From the NCBI GenBank assembly GCA_933228895.1, contig OW121855.1:39074698-39138697 (forward strand): a DNA stretch of 64,000 nucleotides, given 5' to 3'. The position numbers and the translations under genes are program-made. Positions 1-11,312 of this stretch are shown here, piece by piece (positions within the stretch are counted from its first letter, which is position 1; every line of letters starts with the position of its first letter). The DNA is from Platycnemis pennipes (lineage: Eukaryota > Arthropoda > Insecta > Odonata > Platycnemididae). The notes under the pieces were generated by a model. It saw only the letters and a list, made by a program, of their open reading frames with translations. It had not been told where the DNA came from and searched no databases.

Positions 1-372
1 TCCTGCCCCTAATCTCCCTTCCAACCTTTCCTACCTTCCCCTCCCGTTTCTGTTTGCTCTCACATACAATGGCTGGCCATCTACAAAATTGCTAACTTTT
101 GTCCTCACAAAAAGTTTTCCTTCAGCAGGGAATCCAATTATGCACATGACAATGATGTATTATGTTGAGTCTTTTGAATCACTGCACACTATTTGCACGC
201 TCCAGCCGGTTGAGGTTATATTACTTGTGTGGCAGTTTTGTATTCGATAAGTTTCAGTCGGCAATGTAATGCATTTGAAAGATCCAATTCCTGGCTAAAT
301 AGCAGGTTTGCATCCCGGTCAAGGTGAATGATTTTTTTGTAAATAGCAGGGCTTGTAACGAAAGTGTACAAA

Positions 373-672
373 CTTTTGTCACGAAATTTTCGTCTCATTC
401 TGTAAACTTTTGCATCCCCAAAATTTCCTCTTGCCTTGTCCCGAAAATTTTTTCATCTCACCATGTCCTGAAATTTTTCATCTCGGCTTGTCATGAAATA
501 TTTTTTGTCTCTCCTCATCCATAAAATTTTTTCATCTCGCCTTGTCATGAAATTTTTTCGTCTCTCCTCGTCCATAAAATTTTTTCATCTCGCGTTGTCC
601 TGAAAATGTTTTCATCTCACCTCGTCCTGAAAAGTTTGTTGTCTCATCCTGTACCCAAAATGTTTTCCACCT
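373..672. repeat. Degenerate tandem repeat, unit about 25-29 bp
   Basis: About ten imperfect head-to-tail units can be read, each with a core like 'tgtcctgaaattttttcatc' followed by a 'tcgcc/tcacc' variant. Scattered related units recur near 884-940 and 1240-1370. Units differ by several bases, so the array is old. No coding potential or CRISPR-like spacer structure is seen. Confidence 0.75.
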
Positions 673-982
673 CCAGTTTTACTGGTTCCTTTACGTCTAG
701 CACAATTTTTTCATTTTAGAAATATTGTCTTGATTTTGGTATTTTTTAAGTTTTTTTTACCATGACTGATTTTTTAAATTTTACAATCAAACACTAATAA
801 AATGAATTTACTTCAGATGTCATTGATGTTTCCTCTGTTTATCTAAACCTGGCCCAATGGGTTATTTGCTTTTTCTCATTACATGTTTCTTCCTCATGAA
901 ATTTTTCTTTTCTCTCGTTCTGCTACATGTTTCGTCACAAAATTCACAAAGTTAATTTTGTGGAATTGCATTGTAATTTCTA

Positions 983-1221
983 TTAGACAAAAAATTTTAC
1001 ATAAACCACTTATTTTTATATTTAAATTAATTGACCCGGGTTTCAATGAGTCTTCATCGTTATTAGGCATATTTGAGAGATTCAAAGATTTGAGAGAGTC
1101 ATCATCATCAAGCGTATTTGAATCTCTCAAATATGCCTGATGATGATGATGACTCATTGAAACCCAGGTCGTGTAATTTAAATATAAAAATAAGTGGTTT
1201 ACGTAAAAGTTTTTTGTCTAA
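983..1221. repeat. Imperfect inverted repeat (foldback), arms about 100 bp
   Basis: The left arm runs from 'ttagacaaaa' at 983 to about 1085. It is matched in reverse complement by an arm from about 1118 to 'ttttgtctaa' ending at 1221, with a loop of about 33 bp. Because the arms are inverted copies, both strands translate into nearly the same short peptide, which explains the paired ORFs here. No TSD was found, so this may be a foldback element or a local inverted duplication. Confidence 0.75.
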
Positions 1222-1370
1222 CAGAAATATTTCCTCAAGTTATTGTCATCTCCTCCCGTCCTGCACAATTACTCATTCCAGTATTTTCATCCAGTCTCAT
1301 CCTAACATTTTTTTTCAGTCTGAAAATCTCGTCCCAACATTTTTCTCTGCCCCAAAATAACCGTCCGTTC

Positions 1371-4300
1371 CGTCCCAGCAAAATCCATGCCACACACGCT
1401 GCCACACTTAAACAATGCGCACATGCTATTACGTCTGTGGCATTATGTGTGGGAAAAGGGCTGGTCTGCAAACTTGACTTATTTACTTCGAAAGGGGGAT
1501 GAGTAAGCACTTAGGGTGTTAACAGTTGTGCAGTGAATATGTCAAACTGGGCAGCTGGTAATTTCAGAAACATATTGTATACATCAACAATCCTATGCTA
1601 ATGAATTCATTCTAGTATTATAAATAATTCCACCCATTGAAAAGGAAGGGATCACGTGAGCATAATGAATGTTTTGGATGTCCTTCAGCATTCACTGATG
1701 AATCTCTTATTTAAAAATTCAGAGTTGTATGTATTTGATGCCAATAGCACCCTTCATCATGAATTATGTCCTGGCATCTAGTTCAAGAGGGAACCAGAGT
1801 TACCGCTTGACTTTCTTAAAAACTTCAAAGAAAATATGAGGAGATGGAAAACAGTAATTCAGTGCAATAGGATGTGGTTATTCCATTATCACCATTAGTG
1901 AACCTGTACCCCAAATGAAATCAATGCAGAAATGTCCTGTGGCATCAGAGCACAGTAATTGTGTGGCTCAGAGGTGATTTAACATAATGTAAAAAATGAA
2001 GGAATATTCTTGAAAGGAACAACAAGCCATTCCTGAAAGGTATTCTAGGACTGCTTAAAAATTGAAAAAAAGAATTAACAAATGTATTTATTGGGGTAGA
2101 GTGCTTTAAAGGTGAAAAAAGACCTTTGACCTGTAAGTTGAATGAATTAATTAAAACTTCAATGCTTCACACCTTTTTGAATAGGCCTTTTTGTAGGTAG
2201 GGGTTAGTCTTCAGGCACACTTTGCAAAATAAACTCACATGCTGACAATGTATACAGTCAGCGAAGAAGTAAGTAGTGGGTATGGATGAGTTTACAATGG
2301 CAACAGGTTGTATATTAATTCAGTTGCTTAATATACTTGACATAGATTCTGAGATATTTCATCATAAATAGCTTCCTTTGTTGCCCTCTTCCACCTTACA
2401 AGTTTCATTCTTGATGGCCATAATAATGTTTGAAAACTTTATTTAGATTGTTTGAAACAAAAAATGAAGAATTGTGGGTCTGTGAGGATGATGAAGATAG
2501 TGAAGTGGATAGATACAGGTGTTATAAATGTTAGAGAAAGATAGGTAGTTATTATTAGATGAAATTTTGTTGTGCAACGTTGGCAAAAATATGCTTCTTC
2601 ATGGTGGGTAAGCAGGGTGTACAGGAATGTTAGCACATGCTAAGAAGTGCAGTTAGCTGCTCTTTACATTTCATGGAGGGTAAAGGAGTGTTAACATAGT
2701 ACCCACCCTACACCGGCTGGTCCTCTCTTGGCTACGCCCTGCTTACCTCTGCTCTACCCATCCTAGAGTGTAAGGCAGGTGTAGCATTGCACCTGCTGTA
2801 TCCTTGCTTGACCATTGATGGCTTATATCCTGATAACCTCCCTGTTACACATCCTGAAGGGTAAGGAAAGGGTAGGTATACCGCCTATCTAAACATTTCC
2901 ACCATCTATATTCTGGGTGCTCCAACTGACTCTGGTTCAAATCCCAAGGAAGGGTATGGGAGTGTTAAGTTACCATTCACACCATGAGTGCATTGAGGTG
3001 TAGGAGGGATGTTGGGATACCCATCAACAACCATTCATCAGGCATAAAAAAGAGGTAGAGCATGATTGAAATAGCAGTGGACTCTGTAAGAGGGGTCCAT
3101 GCGACCACTCCATGAAAGCCCTGTTGAGAATCAAGCCATCATAGTTCATTAAGCCAGCATACGGTTCTAGTTTGTGTAGCCTCAGTTTTTCCTGAAGTGA
3201 TCTATGGGATACTGTGGGAAGAAAGAATGGAAAACGAGGGTAACAGGGAATACAATTAGTGGTTTTCAAAGGTTAGGTTTTGCAGAGAGCAGAAAGTGAG
3301 GGATATCTTTCTCAAAAATTGAAACAGGCTGAAACAAATATTTCAAGCCAGTGTTGGTATTAGATTTCAACATTTAGGAGCACTAAGCTTTGAAAACCAG
3401 CAAATTTGATCCTGATATTCAGGAAAGACATTACGTTGCCCACACAGGCTGCATGGCGGGTATGATTTCATTATTGTTTCACAATTGTCTGTACCATCTC
3501 TATGCTTGATTTGGGTTCATTGCTTGGCAAATAGCCGAGCAGCCAGAGTTTTTTTATGCAAGGAATTATATTTTTTACACTCTGTTTTGCATTTCTTCCT
3601 ATACTGGGGAATTTCTGCATCAAATTATTAGATATAAATGAATTCATTCTGCAAAAGCTGTAACAGAATTTTTATTAGCTCAGAGGTAACTAATTATCCA
3701 CAATTTTCTGCAGTTTGTCCTTATCTTTGTGCTAGAGATGAGGATCCACCTTGTAATTCTCAAGAGAAAGAAGCTTGAGCTTCTTAAGTGCATCCAAAAG
3801 TGAATTTAAATAATTTTTTTTTGAAAAACATTCTGTGGTTTATTAAATCTCCTTTTTTCCTGACATAACTGAGTATGTTATTTCACTATGCTGAATATCA
3901 AGTATATATGCTAGAGAAGAAACAGATTGCTAAGGATACTGCTGTCCTACTATTCCCTACACTTCTAGGACATGGGTGCTACACTCTGCTACCCACACCC
4001 TACACCTCGGGGAGAGCATGGCATACTTCTGTCCTACCATTTCCCTGTGCTACATTTGCATGAGTGCTACCTTCCACTACCTATACCTTACAGCCCAGGG
4101 AGACGAGGATGAGCTGTAGCAAGGGGTTTCCCTACAGCTTTTCTACTGGTTACCCACCCTAAGATGTTCTAAATTACCATAGTTTTTTCACTACTGCCAC
4201 TCATCTGTAAGTCATGGGTACCACTGCCATTCACCTACAGCCCATCATGTCATTTTTTTACCCTTGGCCTACTCTTAATTTTTGCCAAAGAATGTAGGTG

Positions 4301-4662
4301 AATAGATGATTGAACAGCAATGGACATTTGAGGTTATATTGGAAAGGAAAATGTTGGGTTGGAGGGAATGAGGTGGAGGGTGATTGGTATTTTAGTTAGA
4401 AAGGGTTTAGTACGAAAAAATTTTTTTTGATTATTGATTTCATAGAAACAAAAGTATCTGATAAATACTTTCCCATAATTAATCCAAAATACACTTATAA
4501 TTTTACTGTCTTGATGAAATATTTACATATCTATTGCCAATAGAGTTGGCAGTTGTTTCTCAGGTTGTTAAATGTAGAGGTTTTAACTTTTAGTTTTCCA
4601 TTCACTCATTTTTGTCCTGCAATAATTTAAGCATTGGCTAAGAGTAGGGATCAGTGACTTAC
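1371..4662. other. No gene seen; presumed part of intron 2 of the left P450 gene
   Basis: I find no exon, TIR element or retroelement domain here. Segments 2690-2900 and 3945-4250 are richer in 'ctaccc/cctaca' strings and look like two diverged copies of one low-complexity repeat. Exon 3 of the left P450 (expected helix-C motif WKEQRR) is not visible on the minus strand. Confidence 0.5.
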
Positions 4663-4899
4663 CATTGACTTCATTTAATATCCTGTGCATCATTAATGTT
4701 GGTCTTCCTGCCAGGTCATCACGAAATGAAAGTTCTTTGATTGCATCCAGTCCCGAAACAAGGACTACTGGTGTTGGGCCAATGAAAAAGCCTACTACAT
4801 CACCATATAGACGTCTCATCACAGCTGTTGATTGGTACAAGTATGGACCCCATTTACGCAGGTAATATGAACTTCCTACAATGGGCCACTTTGGTGGGC
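4663..4899 (-). CDS. Cytochrome P450 (CYP2 clan), left paralogue, exon 2
   Basis: This minus-strand exon of 237 nt encodes the N-terminal part of a microsomal P450: the proline-rich hinge (PPKWPIVGS), the A-helix/beta-1 region ([25 protein letters not shown]) and the B-helix (DLAGRP). The acceptor is a T-rich tract ending ATAG at 4900-4901; the donor is GTAAGT at 4662-4657. Entry and exit phases are both 1, identical to exon 2 of the complete gene at 51334-51570. The two exons have exactly the same length and about 66 of 80 residues in common. It joins exon 1 at 11228-11312 across a 6.3-kb intron. Later exons were not found and are expected left of base 1. P450s of this type are haem monooxygenases anchored in the ER membrane; the substrate cannot be told. 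Confidence 0.93.
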
Positions 4900-7800
4900 C
4901 TATAAAAAAAATTATTTTTACATAACGATTTTTATTCAGTAACCAGTATTTTCTAAGTTGTTTGACACAAATATAAGTATGTAATAGAAATGTATTGATT
5001 AGCTGAATGAATGAAATCTATGACCTCTTGAGGCCACCAATGTTATAGTTTTGCAACCTGGCCTACAGGTTTACAGGTTACAGGTGGCCTTGACATAAGA
5101 CTTTTAAGAGTTTCCTTGCATATTAAGACAATAGGCAATGAGTTCAAATATCTATCACTATTAATACTTTGCATATAGACACCAGGTTACTTACAACTAT
5201 ATTTAGATTTTCTCTCTCGTGAGGCCCCCAGTGGTCGCTGGGTACGCCACATCGTAAATACGGCCCTGCACTAGCCATTTACTAGTTAACTAGTTAACTT
5301 TTTGTTAGAAGAAGAAAAGGGATCTTAAAGAGTTAATTCACACAAGGATCAACTCAATGTGAGTAAACAATCAGTCAGAAAATCACACTCTCAATCAACC
5401 ATATGCACTCGCACTACCAGATAGTGGTTCTCTATCTAAGAATTTTAAGGCATTCAGTAAGGGAGAAACTCAATGGGTCACATTCAGGTGAGTGGTTTAG
5501 GAGGAAATTATTCCCATTGACCAACTCACTGCATTAGTACAAATATGCAATGGAAATAAAAGTAAAACAACACAGAGTCACAATAAAATCCTCATGAAGG
5601 CTTCCGTGGAGTGGTACAATAAATGCAGCTAGGTTTCTGGGTTTTCCTCCACGTGTATTCATCTCTGTTATGACAGTTTTGTTGGCCTTTTAGCTGGTGT
5701 CTTCATGTCTGAAGTGTTGGGTGCAGGTTTTGGTCCATCTTATATAGGTCTAGGTGAGTCCTGATTGGTCGGTTTTCAGAAGAGGTGTTTCCAGGTGTCT
5801 GAGAGCAGATAGCATTGTCCCTTTTGAAATTGGGAGTTTTGGCTATCTCAATTTCCTTTTCTATGAGTCTGGGATGCTTTTTTTCTCTTTGGCAATGAGT
5901 TTTGCATTTTCAAAGTCAACATTGATCATGAGACCTTTCCATATGTTCTCAGCGATGGCGGATAGGTGTATTGTCTATCCTTGGTGGCTTTTTCATGTTC
6001 TTTCATTCTCACTTCATGATTCTTGAAATTTTTGCAATGTAAGATTCCTTGCCACAGCACTTAACTACGTAGATGCCACTCTGTGTAAGGTATGTTCTTT
6101 ATCCTTGCTGAGGAGGTCCGGTCAAGCCCGGCAGACTGTCCATGCGGGCAGGGTAACTGCAGTCTGCCATGGTCTGTTGATGTCAAACAGCATGCTGTAT
6201 AGCAGCAGAAGTTCTAATGAAGAACATGTATTTCTTCTCGTTGAATTATTGAGAATCCCAGCAATTTTCTTCCATCTTTCATCCTTCTTAATGACATTTT
6301 TATAACCTGAATAACTAGTATAATATAAATACAGGAAACTATTTGCAAGATCTATTCATTTTCTGTCCCATGTTCCATATTTATGATCAGCCCACTGTGG
6401 GTTCTGTAGAAAAAAATGGGATTGCTGCCTGCCACTGTCTATACCAGTCTACTGTGTCTGCCCATGTTCCATTTAACCAGGATGATGCAAACCTATATAA
6501 TACAGTACCCACAGTAGGCAGTCCATTCTCTGTTTAACCAAGCCTTTAGTGATGCAGTTACAAGGTGTCACAATGTTGTGTTTCATGAACCATTTCATGG
6601 TGAATAGACAGGAAGGAAAACGAGGAAACCTTAGCTGCTTCCACAATAAAATATATGCACTCAGCCTAGTGGTTCTTTAAGTTTGCCTTCAGATAAGAGA
6701 ACAACTCTAACAGATATCATCATTTAGATGGTTTGGTGTGGTTTGTATGGCCAGAATGTATTCAGGTGGACTGACTTTATTGGCACTAGTCCTCTGCTAT
6801 TTAGGATAGGTTTTGATTGAGAATCCCTTCTCTGATTTGAACTTTTTTTGATGGCTCTTTCCCTGCCATTTTCCCTCCTATAGTTCCACATATTTCCCAT
6901 CCCCCTCGTACCATCTAAATGCTAATGATTTTCTTCCCACTTCCTATGCAGTTCTCGGTCATTGGATTTTAAGTCTCACAAACTGTTTTAATTTAAATTA
7001 AATTTTGTTAAATTTTTCTTGAGGTGACAGAAAATTTTTATATGTATAAATTAATGTAGAAATGAACGTTCTATAAGATACATTTCAATGCATTGAAATC
7101 GGTTTCCTCTTTTGGAAGATGTTGCCATGATAGAAGATATAGCTTTTCAAACTGAGGGATATCTGTGTATTCTCGATGATGTGTTGATGTAAAATAGCAA
7201 CAAAGTAGTGATAGCCGAGCTCTCAGTGATAGATGAGTTATCAGTAACTCTTACATAAAATTCAATAGCTATTCGTCAAAGTATGATTTGGGAGAAGTGA
7301 CACATTGAGTGACCTCATATAAATTAATGATGAATATGTAACAGAGTAAAAGCCAGGCTCGTATCAAGTAAACCATTGATGTTTATGAGCTTTCTTTGAT
7401 TTTGAATCGAGACTATCAGTGGCTAGTTCTGTTGTGTAATTTATTGTCAAAAAACAACTGTGTAGCTGGAATTATATTCCTTGAAACTGTTGTCATTCTA
7501 CCATAAATTACATGGTGAAACCCTTCAACAGACTTGTATTTTCAGTCCTCTTGCAGCACATATTACCTCCTTAACACACCAAATAAAGCACTATATGGGC
7601 ACCCCGTAATGTATGGCACAATATTTGAGGCATTTGAACTTTATCTTGTAACATAATTATTCAAGATCTTGTATATCTGAAACTTGTGTATTCTTGTGTA
7701 TTCGAGTATTCGCAGGTAGTATTCACACAGTACTAGTAAAAAGGAAAATGAAAATGTAACTTCTAAAATTTGGTGGCGGAATGAATATTGGAAAGCAAGG

Positions 7801-8296
7801 TAGAGAGAGGAGCAGAATGGGTACTTTGGATAGAAATAAAAAAATGGGAATCCATGTGAACTTTAATTCATCATCAGGAAAAAGTTCTACCATTCTACGA
7901 GAAATATGGGGTCTCTGTTTTCTTTTTGCATGCAAACTACGTGGCATTCTTCTTTCTCTGGTGATATTTATGACTAATCTCTTGAAGATTCATAAATGCT
8001 ATTACATACATAATGATGTTGTATATCAAATACTTTCTAGTATTATAGTAGTTGGGTCTTTGTTAAGTTTTCTCACAAAATATAAGTGATAATCAGTTGA
8101 AAATTAAGTGTGATTTCAGTTGCGAGTTGTTTTCTCATGCTAGTTACTTATGTTAGTTTAACTAAATTTATGATTAATACTGTAGTTAACAGTTGCTGTT
8201 ACGTTATCGGTGCGACAAATGTTCTATTATGATGTATGACTCAATGACAAAAATGGAAAAAAAGACAAGAAGAAGTTTTGCTAATAGTAGTGGATA
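4900..8296. other. Left P450 gene intron 1, distal part
   Basis: Non-coding apart from a Penelope-like relic at 5850-6110. A diffuse set of short repeats occurs at 6370-6540. Nothing else was recognised. Confidence 0.6.
5850..6110 (-). pseudogene. Penelope-like element relic (GIY-YIG endonuclease region)
   Basis: The minus strand translates, with several frame changes and stops, into pieces of the C-terminal GIY-YIG nuclease of Penelope-like retroelements: SGIYVVKCCGKESYIA near 6035-6100, then KEHEKATKD, and near 5880-5930 NVDFENAKLIAKEKK. The order and spacing match the intact domain at 56244-57089. It is heavily decayed, and neither reverse transcriptase nor element ends were found. Confidence 0.65.
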
Positions 8297-9825
8297 CAGT
8301 GGAATCCCGGTATAACGAGTGCTCATAATCCCTCGGAAATCACTCGCTAAATCGAGCTCTCGTTATATCCGAAGGTGTTGAAAAAACCCACAATTCTCAC
8401 AGTCGTTCGTATTTACAGTTTTTCTTTTGTTTCCGATGTATTTGACAAAGGTTATCTGCAAAAAAGTCATTTCAGGCACAATCTGGTAGAATATCAACAT
8501 AGTTCATGAAAGAAACAAGACATTTTCCATTATATAAATTATTAATTCCCCTAGTTTCGGTGTTTTTCTTCCAGCTCTTCTATTTTTCGATCGCCGAAGA
8601 AAGCTGTAAAGACAGCGTAACTAGCCCGAATTCAAATATTAGGTATACTGTGGAAGTTTTTGGGTAATTTGGTGAATATGTCATGACGATAATATCAGCT
8701 TTGTCGAGTTTTCGAATGTTAACCGGTACGTCCATCAGTTGATTTTGAGTTTTTAAAATTGACGATATATCGTTGCTCGATAAATATCGTCTTATCGTGC
8801 CCGATAAAATATCGGGGCACGATAAATGTCGCGATCACGATAAATATCGCGATAAAATACCATGATATCGCGTCCCGATAAAACATCACGATAAAAGAAA
8901 GTGATATTGCGCTCATTCGAATATCGTGAAATCGCGCCCGATGAATTCTCGTGATATTTTCACGTCACCTATCTGTCCACGCAAGTACGTCAACTATCAA
9001 ACCACTGAAATTGAAAGAGAGCGTGTGAGTGAGAGAACTGCTGAGAATTTGAATTATCAGATGGCAGAATAGTAAGTTTTCAAACGTACTTGCTCCAGCT
9101 TAAGCGAAGGCCAACTCAACGGCTGTCTTTTTCCGACAATAATAACCGGCGTGAGATCACGATAATTCATCGGGCGCGATTACGCTACATTTCAACGAGC
9201 GCAATATCACGATATTTTATCGTGATGATCTATCGTGATATTTTATCGGGACGCGATATCATGTTATTTTATCGTGATATTTATAGCGATATATATCGTA
9301 CCCCGATATCTTACGTACCCCGATATCTTATCGTGCCCCTATTATCAATATCGCCCATGCCTAGACCTAGCTCCCTCTCCTACTCTCATCTTGCTTAAGG
9401 GGCCCTGTAAGAGCCTTAGAGGGCTCCTTAATCTTGCTCGTCGTCCGCCCACTCCCCTCCCACTGATGACTGGGCTTAACAAAAGATGAACGTAAAATGG
9501 GAGCGCGCAGAGCGTACCGAAGGCCGTAAATCGCTTATGTTTGGACATAATTGGCTTTAGGTGTTGTAGGTATGGCACACGTCTTGTATTTTTTGTTTAA
9601 TTCGCAGATAATACAAAATACAATAGTTCATTTTTGCTAGGCGGTGTATCGCCCTCGAGAGATATCTGTCGTAATACCGAACGTATACCGTGGAAGGAAA
9701 TTTTGCCTCGCTATATCCGCTTCATTTTACGTGTAAAACATAGGCCTTTTGGCGGTACAAAGACTAACACTCGCTATAACGCGATTCTCGTAATAAGCCG
9801 TACTCACTATACCGGGCTTCTACTG
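8297..9825. mobile_element. Pogo/Tigger-like MITE, 1.53 kb, TA target duplication
   Basis: The ends are inverted repeats. The left starts CAGTGGAATCCCGGTATAAC at 8297; the right, read in reverse complement from 9825, starts CAGTAGAAGCCCGGTATAGT. Both are flanked by TA (8295-8296 and 9826-9827), as expected for the pogo/Tc1 group. No transposase reading frame is present, so it would depend on an autonomous relative. Its interior is occupied by a second, nested foldback (8754-9352). Confidence 0.75.
8754..9352. repeat. CGATA/TATCG-rich nested foldback inside the MITE
   Basis: The left arm, about 8754-8965, consists of overlapping small palindromes built from 'cgataaaatatcg' and 'cacgataaatatcgcg'. 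The right arm, about 9150-9352, is its inverted copy: both contain 'catgatatcgcgtcccgata' (right arm read in reverse complement) and 'atcgcgcccgatgaatt'. The arms flank about 190 bp of ordinary sequence. A single strand could fold at two scales: many small hairpins and one ~200-bp stem. Confidence 0.75.
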
Positions 9826-10023
9826 TATATCCAAGGAAAATTAGTGATTGCAAAGGGGTAATTTGAAGCAGAATGAAGAAATTGTTAGACTAAAGATGAT
9901 CTATATGCAATCTCACATTCCTGTACTTTCCATTGCAGTAAGTTGACTACTTTGAAAACAAATGCTAAAGAAGGCAATATGCTCTTATTGTTTAACACAA
10001 AGGTAAATGCAACAGAAACATAA

Positions 10024-10323
10024 ATGGTATGCTTTGACTGTGAAACCTCTCAGGCTCAACTATGTGATCCTGCGAAGAAAAAATCATTCTTGTCAGTTGC
10101 AAGTGTGGATGAATTAAAAAGGTTATCGGTAAATGAGAATCCACAGAGCAATTACAAGGTCAAGGATGATGTCACAAAGAATGAAGAATTCACATTAGTT
10201 TCATATCAGTGAAAGCCACGGCCAAAGCCAATCTTTGGGACTGCAAGCACCGATAAGGAAACATTCAAAATACAAGGCACAGTGAGAAAAATTACTGGTT
10301 CATTTACTCGCTGTGCATATTGA
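10024..10323 (+). pseudogene. Unrecognised ORF with one in-frame stop
   Basis: A reading frame of 100 codons starts at an ATG, is broken once by TGA at 10210-10212, and stays open to TGA at 10321-10323. The predicted peptide is lysine-rich (DPAKKKSFLSVASVDELKRL, later KPRPKPIFGT). I do not recognise a family. It lies inside intron 1 of the left P450 gene on the opposite strand, between two MITEs, so a decayed transposon or processed-gene fragment is likely. Chance is also possible. Confidence 0.2.
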
Positions 10324-10509
10324 CTGACTTTTCCTTGTTCTGCATATACATACTCCTATATACTAAATTCTATGTAGTTGAAGTTGTTTGCTATCATGAT
10401 CGCACAGAACATACTAGACTTGGCCATTAAACTCAATAATATTTCTCACTTCATCGACCCATAAGTTTTTAGCCATTCTTTGGATGATTCAATGGGGAAT
10501 GGGGAATTG

Positions 10510-11040
10510 AAGGGGCGTTTACTTGGAACCAAAATTGCAATTTTGTACACGAAATTTTTAGATGGAAAGGAAAAACTAATTTTAGTGAAAAAATTAATCT
10601 TCTAACCACAACCATTCACTCATGAATCAAAAATTAAAATAAGCAATAGGTGACGCCCACTGAAAATTCTGCTGTGATAACATTGACATCATTTTCCTCC
10701 TGTCCTTGACTGCTTTTCGGGGAAGGGAGTGGAGGGGGGTTCTCGGAGGTTCTGCTCGCACAGATGCTGTTGCAACTGCTCCTATTGACAGAGTCAGCTG
10801 TGTCCCCCCCATTGCGATAAGGCAAAGTAGCTTCGCCAGCTCTGTTGTGATTGGATGAAGTCGATATACGTCAGAGGTTGCACCATGCCCACTTTTCCGA
10901 AAGGGTTAAAAACATCAGTTTTTCACCGCTTGTAACTTGAGAAATAATTGACAGATCAAAAAACAGTAAAATATGGGTCTTTTTATATTACAAACTCTTA
11001 TCAGATCCAGCAATAAAAAAAATATACTAAACGATCCCAT
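10510..11040 (-). mobile_element. Dispersed MITE family, copy 1 (about 530 bp)
   Basis: Inverted copy of the sequences at 20622-21154 and 24100-24633. All three share a terminal motif close to ATGGGGnCGTTTA at one end and its inverse (TAAACGCCCCnAT) at the other. Internally they share a G-rich stretch with 'ccccccattgcgat' and the tail 'aattaaaataagc'. No coding capacity. TSDs are not resolved. Confidence 0.8.
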
Positions 11041-11227
11041 TAAGTATGCACATTCTAGCTTTCTTTGTTTCAAGAAAATTCCCCAAAATGAATGTGTGAG
11101 GAACAGAAAATAATGCCTTCACATATATGTTGGAAATTGTGATTACATTTTAGCTAAATCTGTAAAGTTTGGATCAACTTCCCTGGAAGAAGAAAAATTG
11201 CTTTCTGTGAATGCTCTCGGTACTTAC

Positions 11228-11312
11228 CAGGAGGAAATTTTGATGGCCTAGAAAGGAGGAGCCACCATAGAAGGTATAGCAGGATGATGAATAATACTAT
11301 ATCCACAATCAT
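11228..11312 (-). CDS. Cytochrome P450 (CYP2 clan), left paralogue, exon 1
   Basis: This 85-nt first coding exon starts at ATG 11312-11310 and ends at donor GTAAGTA after 11228 (phase 1). It encodes a 28-residue ER signal-anchor, hydrophobic with a WW pair ([15 protein letters not shown]), then basic residues and the FPPG start of the proline hinge. It equals the second-Met version of exon 1 of the complete gene (54282-54366) in length, differing at about five residues. The promoter and 5' UTR lie at higher coordinates; I saw no clear TATA box. Confidence 0.9.

Noticed and set aside
373..672. Regular ~27-bp repeats as a possible CRISPR-like array
   Set aside because: Units are head-to-tail without unique spacers and are degenerate; the genome is eukaryotic.
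894..1360. Overlapping ORFs on both strands coding nearly the same peptide (LSNMPDDDDDSLKP-like)
   Set aside because: This is produced by the inverted repeat at 983-1221; no gene evidence such as splice sites or family similarity.
1..4600. Expected exon 3 of the left P450 gene
   Set aside because: Searched the minus strand for the [14 protein letters not shown] region; nothing similar, so it presumably lies outside the window.
4583..4662. Extension of P450 exon 2 past GTAAGT as open reading frame
   Set aside because: The splice donor at 4662-4657 matches the paralogous exon end; sequence beyond is intron.
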